Assembly: GCA_932521025.1 (NCBI GenBank)
Contig: OW051468.1
Location: 1,736,064 to 1,800,063, forward strand
Reading direction: 5' to 3'
DNA length: 64,000 nt
From: Oscheius onirici
Lineage: Eukaryota; Nematoda; Chromadorea; Rhabditida; Rhabditidae
The notes beneath the pieces are model-generated. The model did not search any database. It was not told the DNA's origin and worked only from the letters and a program-made list of their open reading frames with translations. The translations under genes and the position numbers were made by a program. The stretch's first letter is position 1. Each line of letters begins with the position of its first letter. Positions 9,974 through 21,333 of the stretch are shown here, one piece after another.

Positions 9974-10823
9974 TTTGTTGTGAAAAAAATTCATTAAAAT
10001 AAATTAGTCCCAGTAGATCGATTTTTGAGATATTGAGAAGAGGAAGGGAGAGACAGAGGGATAGAGAGACAGAGGGACGGACAGAGAAGCAGACAGACAG
10101 AGGGACAGACAGAGGGACAGACAGAGGGACATAAAGAGTGACAGATGGACAGAGAGACTGCCCCCTCGAAATCTCAAGTCCAACCATAGAGATAGAATTT
10201 ACGGCCTTACAGTAGTTCTGGTGCAAGGTATTCTTTCCTAGAGATGTTCAAATTGAACATAACTATTTGCAAATCAATTAAGTTTCTATGACTTTGTTGA
10301 TACAAGAGCGAGCTGGAGCTAAACTTATAGTAGAAACCCCCTTGAACCTCCCGTATTTCTAACCCGCACTTGATTCTCCACTGTCTGTAAACTTTCCCCA
10401 GTCAAAAACAATCAAAGTCCACACTTGCATTTGACTTGTCGAAACCTGTTAAAACTCCCGGTGCAAACGGATCTTCACAAATCTCCCCTCCTTATCCTCA
10501 ATAAAAGCTTCAGACAGACACACAGAGACTTGGGAGCAATTTAAAATAGATTGCGTCTATGTAGCTCACACGTACCGAAAGATGTATAGCGTTCACAACT
10601 AGAAGCGGTTTTACTGAAATAGAACAAGAAGAAGAAGAAAGACAGGAAAAATTTGGGTGGAGAACCGGAAGCTTTGCCAACTTGGTTATGGTTTGACGTC
10701 CATCGTCGCAAATCTTATTTCTGGGAAAATTTTTGTAGTTCGAAAAGTAACGGAAAGTTTAGCGGTATTGGAGGAAAAAAAAACAACGTTTTGTAAGACA
10801 AATTAAAAAAATGAGCAACTTAC
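9974..10823. other. Spacer between IFT57 and the small membrane-protein gene at 10.8 kb
   Basis: Bases 10020-10160 are GGGACAGAGAGACAG-type simple sequence. Bases about 10323-10555 are an R1 repeat in reverse orientation. The remainder (10560-10823) should contain the second exon of the gene starting at 11085, but I could not find a membrane-coding exon there. Confidence 0.5.
10323..10555 (-). repeat. R1 dispersed repeat, copy 1
   Basis: Read on the minus strand it begins TTTTAAATTGCTCCCAAGTC, continues through CAGACA and AAGCTTT with a TTGATT-type block, and ends near AGAAATACGGGAGGTTCAAG. The same order of blocks recurs at about 16.36, 22.9, 24.6, 25.2, 29.6, 47.9, 53.0 and 61.4 kb. It has no open frame of note. 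Confidence 0.7.
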
Positions 10824-11085
10824 GAGCTTCGATAATACACTGCCTATCCACGACGACATATCTCGGTTGATTCCCAACTACGACAACTTGAGGCTGAGCC
10901 ATCGGCGTCACAATAGTCGGCTGTGGATTCGTGCTAGAATAAATTTTCGTCGGTCCCTGAGGTTGCGGCATATACGCCGGTGGAGCTCCCTCATATTGTG
11001 GTGGTTGTTCTCCAAAATTCTGTTGACTTATTTCCTCATAAGCTCCGACGGGAACTGTGGAAGTTGGTGGAGCGGTCGCGGCCAT
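10824..11085 (-). CDS. Small PPxY-containing protein, exon 1 (second exon not found)
   Basis: I do not recognise this as a named protein. The exon codes 87 residues from MAATAPPTSTVPVGAY to VVVDRQCIIEA and ends at a good GTAAGT donor in phase 1. It is rich in Pro and Gln and holds two PPxY motifs (PPQY and PPAY, about residues 29-38), which bind WW domains such as those of NEDD4-type ubiquitin ligases. The stretch VVVGNQPRYVVV resembles VVVGGGSRWFVI in the gene at 23.8 kb, and the phase-1 boundary is shared with four relatives. Those relatives continue into an exon of basic residues plus a membrane segment. Here nothing comparable follows before the R1 repeat at 10323-10555, so the tail is missing, displaced or lost. 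Confidence 0.6.
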
Positions 11086-11163
11086 AGCTTCGAAGGTGAA
11101 CTGATAAGATAGAGAGTCTTTTCGAATTTTATTGACAGAAAAATTGAGAGGGGAGGAGCCGAA

Positions 11164-12664
11164 TCATCTGACACAGAGAGGTATGATGATGCCAAGGGAA
11201 ATTGTCAAAGACAGGAGGCAAATGGTCAGAGCGACGTACATTCGTATCCGACGGCGCCGGTGCACTGAAAAATGTTTTGGAGGAAAAAGATTTAAATTTC
11301 TCACCCAGACTGTCCAAATACTAAACAAATTTACTCTTTTGAACCAGTATCTGGGAGAGTACAGTTCGGTGAGGTATACTCATCCTCTCTGGACCGACTC
11401 ATACTCTTTCGATAGACAAAGGGGTTCAGACTACATCAGTAAGAACTCTCTGTACTCTGTACCCAGGTACTTCTGGCTTGAATTTTACTCTGATGGATTC
11501 TGTCTGTACATGTTATGGAGCTGGTCTCAGAAAAGTCGACAAGAGATTTGACAACATTTTACATTTCAATCCGGCTACCAGATCCATTTTTTTACCTAAT
11601 GACGTTTTCGATGTTTTTGAGTCCTTTGGTTTCGTCGTCTGAAGCAAAACAGGACAAGTTGTGTCCTGTAGAGACAAGTCAGCTTTGAAGTTAGTTGGAG
11701 CAAAGTTTGTCACTTTTAGTGGTAAACTGCATGACGATATGTCTTATTGTGGCTGGCAGCTGATTGACCACTTATTCGACTACAGAGGTGAGTTCAAGAG
11801 ACAGCTTTGGTCAAAGATGTCAGGCTGAGAGAATAGACCAACGATGAGAGTCTATGGACGAAAGATTATCTGGAATAAAACTCCTTGTCGCTAAAGTTCA
11901 AACAGTCAGCAGTTATGATAGCCTCTTGTGGGATTGAGAAAAGTTGAGGGAAATGCACTGCTTTTAGTCTCGACTTTAGAACCTAATTTCAGTACAGATA
12001 AACCGTCTGGAAACTTCCCGAGATCCCAAGCGTCTGGAGCGCTAAGGTCAGCGGGTAAAGTTGCCTACGTAAGACCATTGTTGTCTTTGATCTATCGCCC
12101 TGATCAGAATGATACCAACTGTTTGACTTTCTTGAGGGAAAGACGTGCCCCGTTCAACTTGGTTGCCACACAGTCTAAGCTTTCAAAAAACTGATTTTTT
12201 CAAGAATGGGAGTATCTAAACGCCATAGCAATAGCTTTACCGTTGTTATTTCTCTGGATGTGACTATATCAAGAAGCCGTCTCGAGACTGTTTTATCCTC
12301 TATTTCAAATTGCGCAGTCACAACAGTAATTTAAAATATTAGCTGCTTCTTACCTCTTGTTAGCTGAATATCTAATGGGTCTAGAAGAATTAAGCTACTG
12401 GATTGAGATCAAACTGTAGGCACTGAAATCTTCTACAAAATCTTCTAGAAACTCACTTTCTTCAACAAAACCTCCGTCCACCACGGCTACACATTCATGC
12501 CTTCCATTGATCACATAGATGGCTGGTTCAATCCCGACTGTAGCTGGACCGGATTGAATATAAGCGGGATAGGTTGTAGGACAGCTAGCGGCTTCAGCAT
12601 ACGTCGGAAGTTGGTCGTTTGGAGGAGCACTGGGTCCTCCTGTGCCAGAAAAAGACGCGGCCAT
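11164..12664 (-). CDS. Small single-pass membrane protein, 102 residues
   Basis: Two exons, 12664-12457 and 11264-11164, join in phase 1 to give 102 residues. The first 69 or so are Pro/Thr/Tyr-rich (MAASFSGTGG..., LPTYAEAA, PAYIQ) and include an LPxY motif. They end in a hydrophobic strand-like segment, EPAIYVINGRHECVAVV. Exon 2 codes HRRRRIRMYV followed by about 22 hydrophobic residues (ALTICLLSLTISLGIII) and a short PLCVR tail. The arginine block before the membrane segment predicts a cytosolic N-terminus with a C-terminal anchor. There is no signal peptide. The 1.2-kb intron is large for this window and holds no recognised gene. The function is unknown; the gene groups with those at 10.8, 20.5, 23.8 and 26.3 kb. 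Confidence 0.65.
11265..12456. other. Large intron of the small membrane-protein gene
   Basis: This is the 1.19-kb intron between the two exons of the gene starting at 12664. It holds short open frames with no recognisable domain and no clear terminal repeats. I see nothing definable in it. Confidence 0.4.
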
Positions 12665-13400
12665 ATTTGCTGCGCCTACACTCGCGGGCGAAGGAAGGAG
12701 AGGGGGTTTAAGTATGACTGATAAAGATTTATGCCATGACGCTTATTGTTAGTTTTTGACGCGAAAGGGGGTTGAGAGACGAACCTGGGCTCAGTGTGAC
12801 TAGGGTACGAGTTTTTGAAGGGGTTGCCTGACGAAGGAGAGGGATCTGAAGAGATCGGAAGCACTGGAGCTTTGTCTGGAACTCTTTGGCTTAATTGTAA
12901 GGAGCCACCGAGAGTCTGACCTTTGGTTTTGAAACCCTTTCAACCGGTCATTTCAGAGCCACAGACAGCGGCATCAATTTTCTAATTTTCAGTTTATCGA
13001 GTTTTGACATGTTACCCTAAATCTAATTTCAAAATTTATTTTTCTATCTATGACAGCAACCAACCGTCTTAGACCCCCACAGTTTCTTTACATGTACTAT
13101 TTCATGAATGAACTATGGTTTAGGTTCAGAAAAGGCGGTATGAAGCAGGGATGTTCGAATACTGGCTGCGCACAACTCCTAGTACATAGGGCCTGCGTAT
13201 CTGTGGTTGAATGTCGCTAGCAGTTGTTGCGCAGCCGAATTCAAATTGGCGCTATCCGGTATCCGAACTAGTGTCCGGGGGTCCTTTGGCAAAAGAAAAA
13301 GTCCCAGATTACAGGCCAACTTGAGTGAACCAATAATAGAGTGATTTTGAGCCATATCGAAAGAGTCTTACACGTGAGATCAGTCCCTCCGAGATTCCCT
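12665..13400. other. Spacer upstream of the retrotransposon
   Basis: No gene is recognised. Bases about 13145-13245 contain a loose inverted repeat, GGCTGCGCACAACTCCTAG with CTAGCAGTTGTTGCGCAGCC, 19-20 bp arms around a 35-bp loop, which looks like another small hairpin element. Confidence 0.45.
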
Positions 13401-14049
13401 CCAAATTCTCTTATCAGTGCAACCAAACACAGTCAGAGTGCTCCCACTGACAAAACATGTGGACGCTAAAAACGGACAGGTAATCATCAACAAATGGGTG
13501 ATGACGGACAATGAAAAGTCGGTGGCCCAGTATCCCAAAGACCTCGAATGTATACTGCACAACTCCACAAACAGAGCAAACTACTCAGAGACGGCCATGA
13601 TCTGGGCCTTAACATCCGAAACTCCCTTCAAAATCGTTCCTCCGTTCTCCTGGGCTAACATCCAGGACGTCGAATTGATCCGCGAAAACCTTAGTCCAGT
13701 AATGGGGTGTCCCTAACATGAGGGACACCACGTGATGCCCTAGTATATAAGGTGCGAAACTCCGCCCAGCGGGGAGTCGGCCGAGTCGGTCAACGCGAGG
13801 ACCGGCGAGGCTACCAATGATCTGAAGCAGGTGTCTCTCTAACCTACATCCAATCTCTCTCCTTCTCTACTCTTATCTCTCCTTGTAGTGATACTCTGAA
13901 TGAACATGATACTGATATTCTTGTCATTACTCTAAGGGAATGAAAGTAGAAGTTAGACTGAGGTTCTTTAGTGCTAAAGAGAGACTCCGTCTCTCTCAAA
14001 CCAACCGCTACACCATTGGGAATGCCTAGGGCATATCTATTGCTAACAG

Positions 14050-14442
14050 TCCCTATCTCGAAAAACATCAGACGGTGCTATTTCCGGTCATCTTCTCAGG
14101 GTGCTGGTACCTTATAGTCATTCCCCCAAACACACTGGCATACATGTATGACCCAGCGGGGAAATATGGTCCAAAAATTCAGGTAGAGCAACTAATGAGA
14201 AAACTCTTCAATACTAGAACTTGGCAACGGCTCACTTGATCTTCCCACAGCTTCCGACAATTCTTGCCACGGCATTCTTCGACTTTGGTCCACTGGTCAC
14301 ACAAGTCGCATCGTTTGAGCTCTCACGCCAAAACAATGATCCTATCCCTGAAATTCCCTCAGCATCCACGATCAGATCTAATCACCGCAGTCTCCTAGAC
14401 AAAGAAATTCTTCTTCCCAATTCTGGCTGGTGGCGGGAGTAA
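14050..14442 (+). pseudogene. Ulp1-like (C48) cysteine protease remnant
   Basis: One frame gives CWYLIVIPPNTLAYMYDPAG (14102-14161), matching the HW.l.vid......yDSlG region of Ulp1 proteases, with Cys where the catalytic His belongs in this frame. After a frame change, FFDFGPLVTQVASFELSRQN (about 14280-14337) matches the D-C-G-P.V region with the catalytic Cys replaced by Phe. The remnant is therefore inactive by sequence. It sits just upstream of the reverse transcriptase. Confidence 0.55.
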
Positions 14443-14677
14443 GGTATCCCGAAAGAACACGACCCGCGGACTAAAATCCCGAATCTCATGAATCTAGAGA
14501 TTTCTCGGCCAGCTGGGATCACTGATACCGCCGGGAAAGACCCAATTGTCGACAGACATGAAGAGGAAGCTAAAAACCTTCTGAAAGAGTTGGCTCAGTG
14601 AACAAACAAATAGGTACACAGAACAGGGAAGACGATTCAACCAGTTCGAATGGCTCGTAAAAACAACTGAAAATGCG

Positions 14678-15868
14678 GTGGGACACATAATCAGAAACCG
14701 CCCGGACCTCTTCTATAAGTCAATTTCATCCGAAATGCCTCCGCCTGAAGAGTCTGGTGAATGTGCAGTACAGACGGATAGGACCCACAAGCGCAAGCTT
14801 GTAGAAAACCCTGAAGAAATCGACACAAACCTGGCAGAAAAAGTGATTGCCAGCTATGCTAAAGACAAGAAATGCACAATGGAAATTCTTAGCGGAAAAG
14901 CTAAAGAGTCCTGCCCAATTCCTCTCAAAGTACTTCATGACTTCTTCCAAGCGGCAGGACAGAAACCAACTATAGACCCGAGTCTTCTAGAAAACACATG
15001 TGCCATACTTCCTAAAATAGACATTCTCCATAGTCTTGCAGACCCTCTGTCGGCAACGGAGATCAAAAAGTTCATGAGAAACCTTCCAAAGGATAAATCT
15101 CCAAATAAGGACGGAATCAGGTACGAAGACTGGGGAAAAATCGACCCAGAAAACCTCCTTCTCAGGTGGATTTACGCGGAGTGTCATCGATTTGAAAGAA
15201 TCCCAACCCGCTGGAAAGCATCCAGAATCTCGCTCATCTTCAAGAAGGGAGACGTGAATGACCCGTCGAACTGGCGACCAATCTCCTTGATGCCTACAAT
15301 CTATAAAATCTACTCGGGTCTCTGGAACAACCGAATTGTAAAAATTGGGGGAAGAATTAGTGTTCACCAGAAAGGATTACAAGAAAATTCTAGCGCCCGG
15401 AGAAACATCGAAATTCTGCGAATAGCAATACAAACAGCACGGCTATCGTCAGACTCAATACACGTGGTATTCTTGGACCTTCGTAACGCATTCGGCAGCG
15501 TTCCTCACGAACTAATTCTAGAAACACTCAGAACATATGGATTCCCTCCTCTTGTGATAAGCATCATCAAAGATTTCTATGCAGGGGCAACAACGACTGT
15601 GAGAACAGATCTGGGAGAAACGGAACCGATACCCATTCTTGCGGGTGCAAAACAAGGAGACCCGGTCAGCCCAGATTTGTTCAATATTAGCCTGGAGCCG
15701 TTCATACGGCTCTTTGCACATCAGTGTTCCGGATACTTATGCTCGAACAAACGACTCTCCTATCTGGCATACGCCGATGACCTAGTCCTTCTGTCACACA
15801 ACCAGGCAGAACTCCAGAAATTACTGACCGAAATAAAACTGATAATTGATGTCTTTGTAACTAAATAG
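14678..15868 (+). pseudogene. Reverse transcriptase of a non-LTR retrotransposon, truncated
   Basis: The 396-residue open frame contains the ordered polymerase motifs: WKASRISLIFKKGD and NWRPISLMPTIYKIYSG (motifs 1-2), VVFLDLRNAFGSVPHELI (motif A, catalytic Asp), GAKQGDPVSPDLFNISLEPF (motif B), and YLAYADDLVLLSHN (motif C, YADD). The style is that of the R2/NeSL branch. The frame stops in the thumb region at 15868, exactly where an inserted element begins, and no endonuclease follows in frame. The first Met is unlikely to be the true start because the element should begin upstream. Confidence 0.85.
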
Positions 15869-15990
15869 GATCGTAAAGTTATAGAACTGTAACAAAATAG
15901 AACCAAGTTACAGAATCTAAACTATCTAAAGTGCAATGGTGTCTGTAGGGGACTCTGTTTGGTTGTTTGTTTGTCCACGGCCACGAAATT

Positions 15991-16053
15991 TTGGTGTATT
16001 GTTAAGAGTCGCCGTCTTCACCAGACGACCCGGGTTCGACTCCTCTCCTCGCC
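15991..16053 (+). other. tRNA-Val-like remnant
   Basis: TTGGTGTATTGTTAAGAGTC resembles a D-arm. CCGTC-TTCACCA-GACGA forms an anticodon arm with loop anticodon CAC, and CCCGGGTTCGACTCC resembles a T-arm. No acceptor stem can be drawn, so it is a tRNA-derived repeat head rather than a gene. Confidence 0.4.
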
Positions 16054-16354
16054 AAATATTTTTGCTAAATTGGTTTGAGTCGGAAATAGAGTCAGGGTAA
16101 CCGCTAGGGGATAAGAAGGGACCGGATGATCTATATAAGATCAGAGAGGGATCGTATGGCCAGAAAATACGAGAATTCGTAGCGGTTTTTGGGAGGGGGA
16201 TGAGAACACTGGGAAAGAATGAAAAAGGTCCGATTGATTAGGGAAGGAAGAAGACATGGCAGGATCAGAAGAGATCGGTTGACTGGAGAAGGGATCAGAA
16301 GTAAAGAAGAAAACACAAGCAATAAAAGCCGCCGACAGGCGGCGAAGCCGGCTG

Positions 16355-16640
16355 GTATCTATTTTAAATTGCTCCCAGATCTCTGTGTGTTTGTCTGAAG
16401 CTTTAATTGAAGATAAGGAGGGGAGCTTTGTGCGCAGATTAGTTTTTAACAAGTCGCGACAGGAAAAGCAAGTGCGTGAAGGGTTCTTATGAGTTTCTTT
16501 GGAGGGTCAGGGAGAGTGACTGGAGGAGAGTAACAAAGGAAATGAAATGAAAGGGAAACCACGACTAAGACTCCGTGACAGAGCGAAGTCACGAATTTCT
16601 ACTTTAGCCCTGGAAGGGCGTTGCCAACCTTGTAAAATAG
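16355..16640 (+). repeat. R1 dispersed repeat, copy 2 (long version)
   Basis: It starts ATTTTAAATTGCTCCCAGAT, carries GAAGCTTTAATTGAAGATAA, and continues through TTTCTTTGGAGGGTCAGGG to GGGCGTTGCCAACCTTGT. It shares its right half with 42300-42425 and 61515-61575, and its end with about 29800-29845. Confidence 0.65.
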
Positions 16641-17380
16641 AACTTGTCCAGGTCTATTTCGTAACAGTTCTGTTCTGTTACAGTTCTATTTCGTTACAAG
16701 TTCTATTTCATGACACTTCTATAAAAAACAGTTCTATTTCGTCTCGGTGCCCCGGAAATAGAGACAACGAGGCCACGTTTTCGATTGCTCCATCTTAAGT
16801 TTTTTTAAGGCTTCCCTTGTAATAATGAAAGTAGAACGACTTGAAAACACTATCCAGGGCAGTCTTCTCACTTTATCACAGAAACTCGACGCCACTCAGA
16901 CATTCCTATACTCTCAGCTAAACTATACCCTTGAAAATGGAGCCCCATATTTCAGTGACATACGAGATATTAACACCAGCATGACCATGTCACTCCGGTA
17001 GTGCCTGGCTTTCGCACAAACAAGACCACCTAAGTACGTTTGCTCTTAAAAAAACAAAGGGCTGCGTTGGGTTTACTCAAGTAACAGACTTGGCACGATG
17101 TCACACAATAGCATCCTTTATGAGAAATTTCTGGTCAGACGACAAACTTCTATCATCACTTACTGACAAATTTGCAGCACTCGGTACCCAAAAATGTGGC
17201 ACACTGAAATATTCTGCAAACTGATGAACAAGATTTTACAGGATCATTATTTCAGGCACTCTTTATGTAAAACATGTCATATTTTGCAGAATTGTATGCC
17301 TTATTTAGTTTTTCCTCTTAGAAAATATGAATTGGTGAAGAAAAACGAGAAAAATGGACGGAAGATTTGAAAGAAATGCA

Positions 17381-17665
17381 CTTGATTTGAATAAACGACG
17401 TTCAAATTGGCGCGCTTTCCCTGATTTTCAGGCGAGCGCCTACCGTAACCCGGCGACCGGTGCATCTCAGAATTTTAGGATTTGTTCGGGATTTCCAAAT
17501 TTTCTTCCGTGATTCGGTTGTTTATTCGTTTTTTTGTTATTTTCCTCAATTTTTTTATATTTTTCTTTCGTTTCCAATGTCAACGCCAAATTCTTTCAAA
17601 TTGTGACGCTCAAGAATATGTTTCCTTTCAGTTTTCGATCTTCTCGTCGCACCAACGCATCCAAC
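17381..17665 (+). promoter_or_regulatory. EF-1alpha upstream region
   Basis: This 285-bp leader contains T-rich tracts and, at 17630-17637, CCTTTCAG about 30 bp before the ATG, a likely splice or trans-splice acceptor for the 5' leader. No TATA box is obvious. Confidence 0.4.
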
Positions 17666-19897
<2,232 letters not shown>

Positions 19898-19920
19898 ACC
19901 TTTGTTATATTTCATTGCCT

Positions 19921-19926
19921 AATAAA
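19921..19926 (+). terminator. AATAAA poly(A) signal of EF-1alpha
   Basis: The canonical hexamer lies 24 bp after the stop codon. A second AATAAA lies near 19972. Confidence 0.75.
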
Positions 19927-19994
19927 GCATGAATAGTTATCTTGTGTTCTTTTTTCGACCTTTTAGTACGGAATAAAGCATTTTCAAGCCTTAT

Positions 19995-20046
19995 CATGTT
20001 CAGCAAAGTTGTAGAGGAGATGAAAAGCTACAACTTTGCTGCACAT
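19995..20046. repeat. CTACAACTTTGC hairpin family, copy 2
   Basis: ATGTTCAGCAAAGTTGTAG and CTACAACTTTGCTGCACAT form near-perfect arms around 13 bp. It is followed by a TACGCAAATTTGCGTCATT palindrome (about 20143-20161). Confidence 0.65.
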
Positions 20047-20537
20047 CGCAAAGCTGGGAAATGTAAGCGCGAGCTGGAAAAGGTGTTTTATGCGCAATGT
20101 CCCGAAATTTGACAGGGGCGTACGCAGATTCCCGTCGAAAAGTACGCAAATTTGCGTCATTCGCGTATTTTTCACTATTTTTTTAGTTTTCCGTCCATTT
20201 TTTGTACTTTCTAAGTATTTTATTGACCAAAACCAAAATGGTCAAAAACAGGCTCGGCTCGATACTGAGCATAGCTTTAGCTCAAAAATAGCGATATAAT
20301 AGAAAGTTTACCCTGTAATCAACGCCAGAGCAAACTCAATTGCGTGCGGGTCTAATCTGAAGGGCCAGAGAAATATAGGACTGAGCGATGTAATACAACC
20401 AAATGAATCTAAAACAATAACGTGGGAAGTTCCAGTCAGTTAACTTTACTTATGAACATACTGTACGAGTTTTCACTGCTCGAAAACGATCCTTTGTTTG
20501 ATCCAGTACTCTCCCGAGGGGACAAACATCGGCTGCC
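20047..20537. other. Spacer after EF-1alpha
   Basis: Apart from the TACGCA-type palindrome near 20143 I see no gene or transposon boundary here. Confidence 0.4.
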
Positions 20538-20957
20538 GTGGTGACGGCCTGTTTTCGCCGCCGCAATTTCACATCGACGCGTGACTCATCCTCTCCGATT
20601 AATTCTTCTATGTCGTCTTTCTGGACGCCACAAGAAGACAAAAAGCCCTATTGGACGCTATTTTCCTCCCTAAAAATTTGGTCAATTTGCAAGACTAGAG
20701 CAGAGTCAACCACTACGCCATTTGTCTTGCTAGAAGCTAATGTTAAGATTGATGAACGTGGTAAGACTTTTCTTAATTTTTTTACAAAGAAAATTGAAGA
20801 AAACTTTTCTGGGAGCTGGCGAGAAGAGTGCAGGCCGAAATGCTTTAAGCGATTGGACCGGGTTCGATTGGTGAACTTGTTCATGCTTTTCATGTTCATT
20901 GTTTTGTCCATTGTTATGTTTATTGTTTATAGAATTTATGAGAAGAAGAAGAGGTGA
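20538..20957 (+). CDS. Small single-pass membrane protein, about 118 residues
   Basis: I do not recognise the protein. Exon 1 (20538-20760) ends in a GTAAGA donor in phase 1. Exon 2 can start at 20824 or 20827 and ends at 20957, giving 117-118 residues; reading through without splicing also stays open (139 residues). The C-terminal half has a basic segment CFKRLDRVRL, then about 20 very hydrophobic residues (NLFMLFMFIVLSIVMFIVY), and the basic tail RIYEKKKR. The N-terminal part is Ser/Thr-rich without a signal peptide. The intron phase and the basic-plus-membrane second exon match the genes at 11.2, 23.8 and 26.3 kb. The start could also be the internal Met at 20610. Confidence 0.6.
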   Translation: MVTACFRRRNFTSTRDSSSPINSSMSSFWTPQEDKKPYWTLFSSLKIWSICKTRAESTTTPFVLLEANVKIDERGKTFLNFFTKKIEENFSGSWREECRPKCFKRLDRVRLVNLFMLFMFIVLSIVMFIVYRIYEKKKR

Positions 20958-21333
20958 ATTCATGGGTGAAAATTTTTATGGACAGGTGAAATAGTCAGAG
21001 GATCTAGGACGGAATTATTCGGAAATTGGTGAGAGGGCAGTAAAATGCACTTCCAGTCCAGTGAACTTCAATGATTGTGAGTTCAGCTGCTCTTTAGCTT
21101 CTCGTCCCGGGCAACTGTTCCAGCAAAGTAGCTCGTGTCTCATTTTTCGACTATTCATCTCTCTACAAGGTTTTAAATGCCCTTTAAGAGCTAGAAGTGA
21201 AGAAGCCCTCCTTTTTTTGCGAAGTCTCTGTCTCACTGTTCTTAGATTCATCATGTACTATGAATTCCTTCTTTGAAAGTTGCCAAAACAGATCTAGCCT
21301 GTTCCCTTAACTGTTTTATCCCAGAACTGACTA
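20958..21333. other. Spacer left of the pogo-type element
   Basis: No gene or repeat is recognised in this stretch. Confidence 0.4.

Larger units (their letters stand above)
15870..16745. mobile_element. Insertion inside the retrotransposon, ends rich in GTTCTATTT motifs
   Basis: Retrotransposon coding stops at 15868 and resumes after about 16745. The left edge has TAGAACTGTAACAAAATAGAAC, whose complement matches the right edge GTTCTGTTACAGTTCTATTTC, giving loose inverted termini. Inside lie a tRNA-like segment (15991-16053) and an R1 repeat (16355-16640). No transposase was seen. Confidence 0.45.
13417..17380 (+). mobile_element. Decayed non-LTR retrotransposon (NeSL/R2-like), interrupted by a later insertion
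   Basis: From left to right the plus strand shows an open segment of unknown role (13417-13716), an Ulp1-like protease remnant (about 14050-14440), a reverse transcriptase (14678-15868), an insertion (about 15870-16745), and then resumed retrotransposon-like coding (MKVERLENTIQGSLLTLSQK, about 16825-17000) that decays into stops before 17380. A protease next to an R2-class polymerase is the hallmark of NeSL-type elements of nematodes. Frames change several times and stops interrupt it, so it cannot encode a working polyprotein. Neither terminus was defined. Confidence 0.65.
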
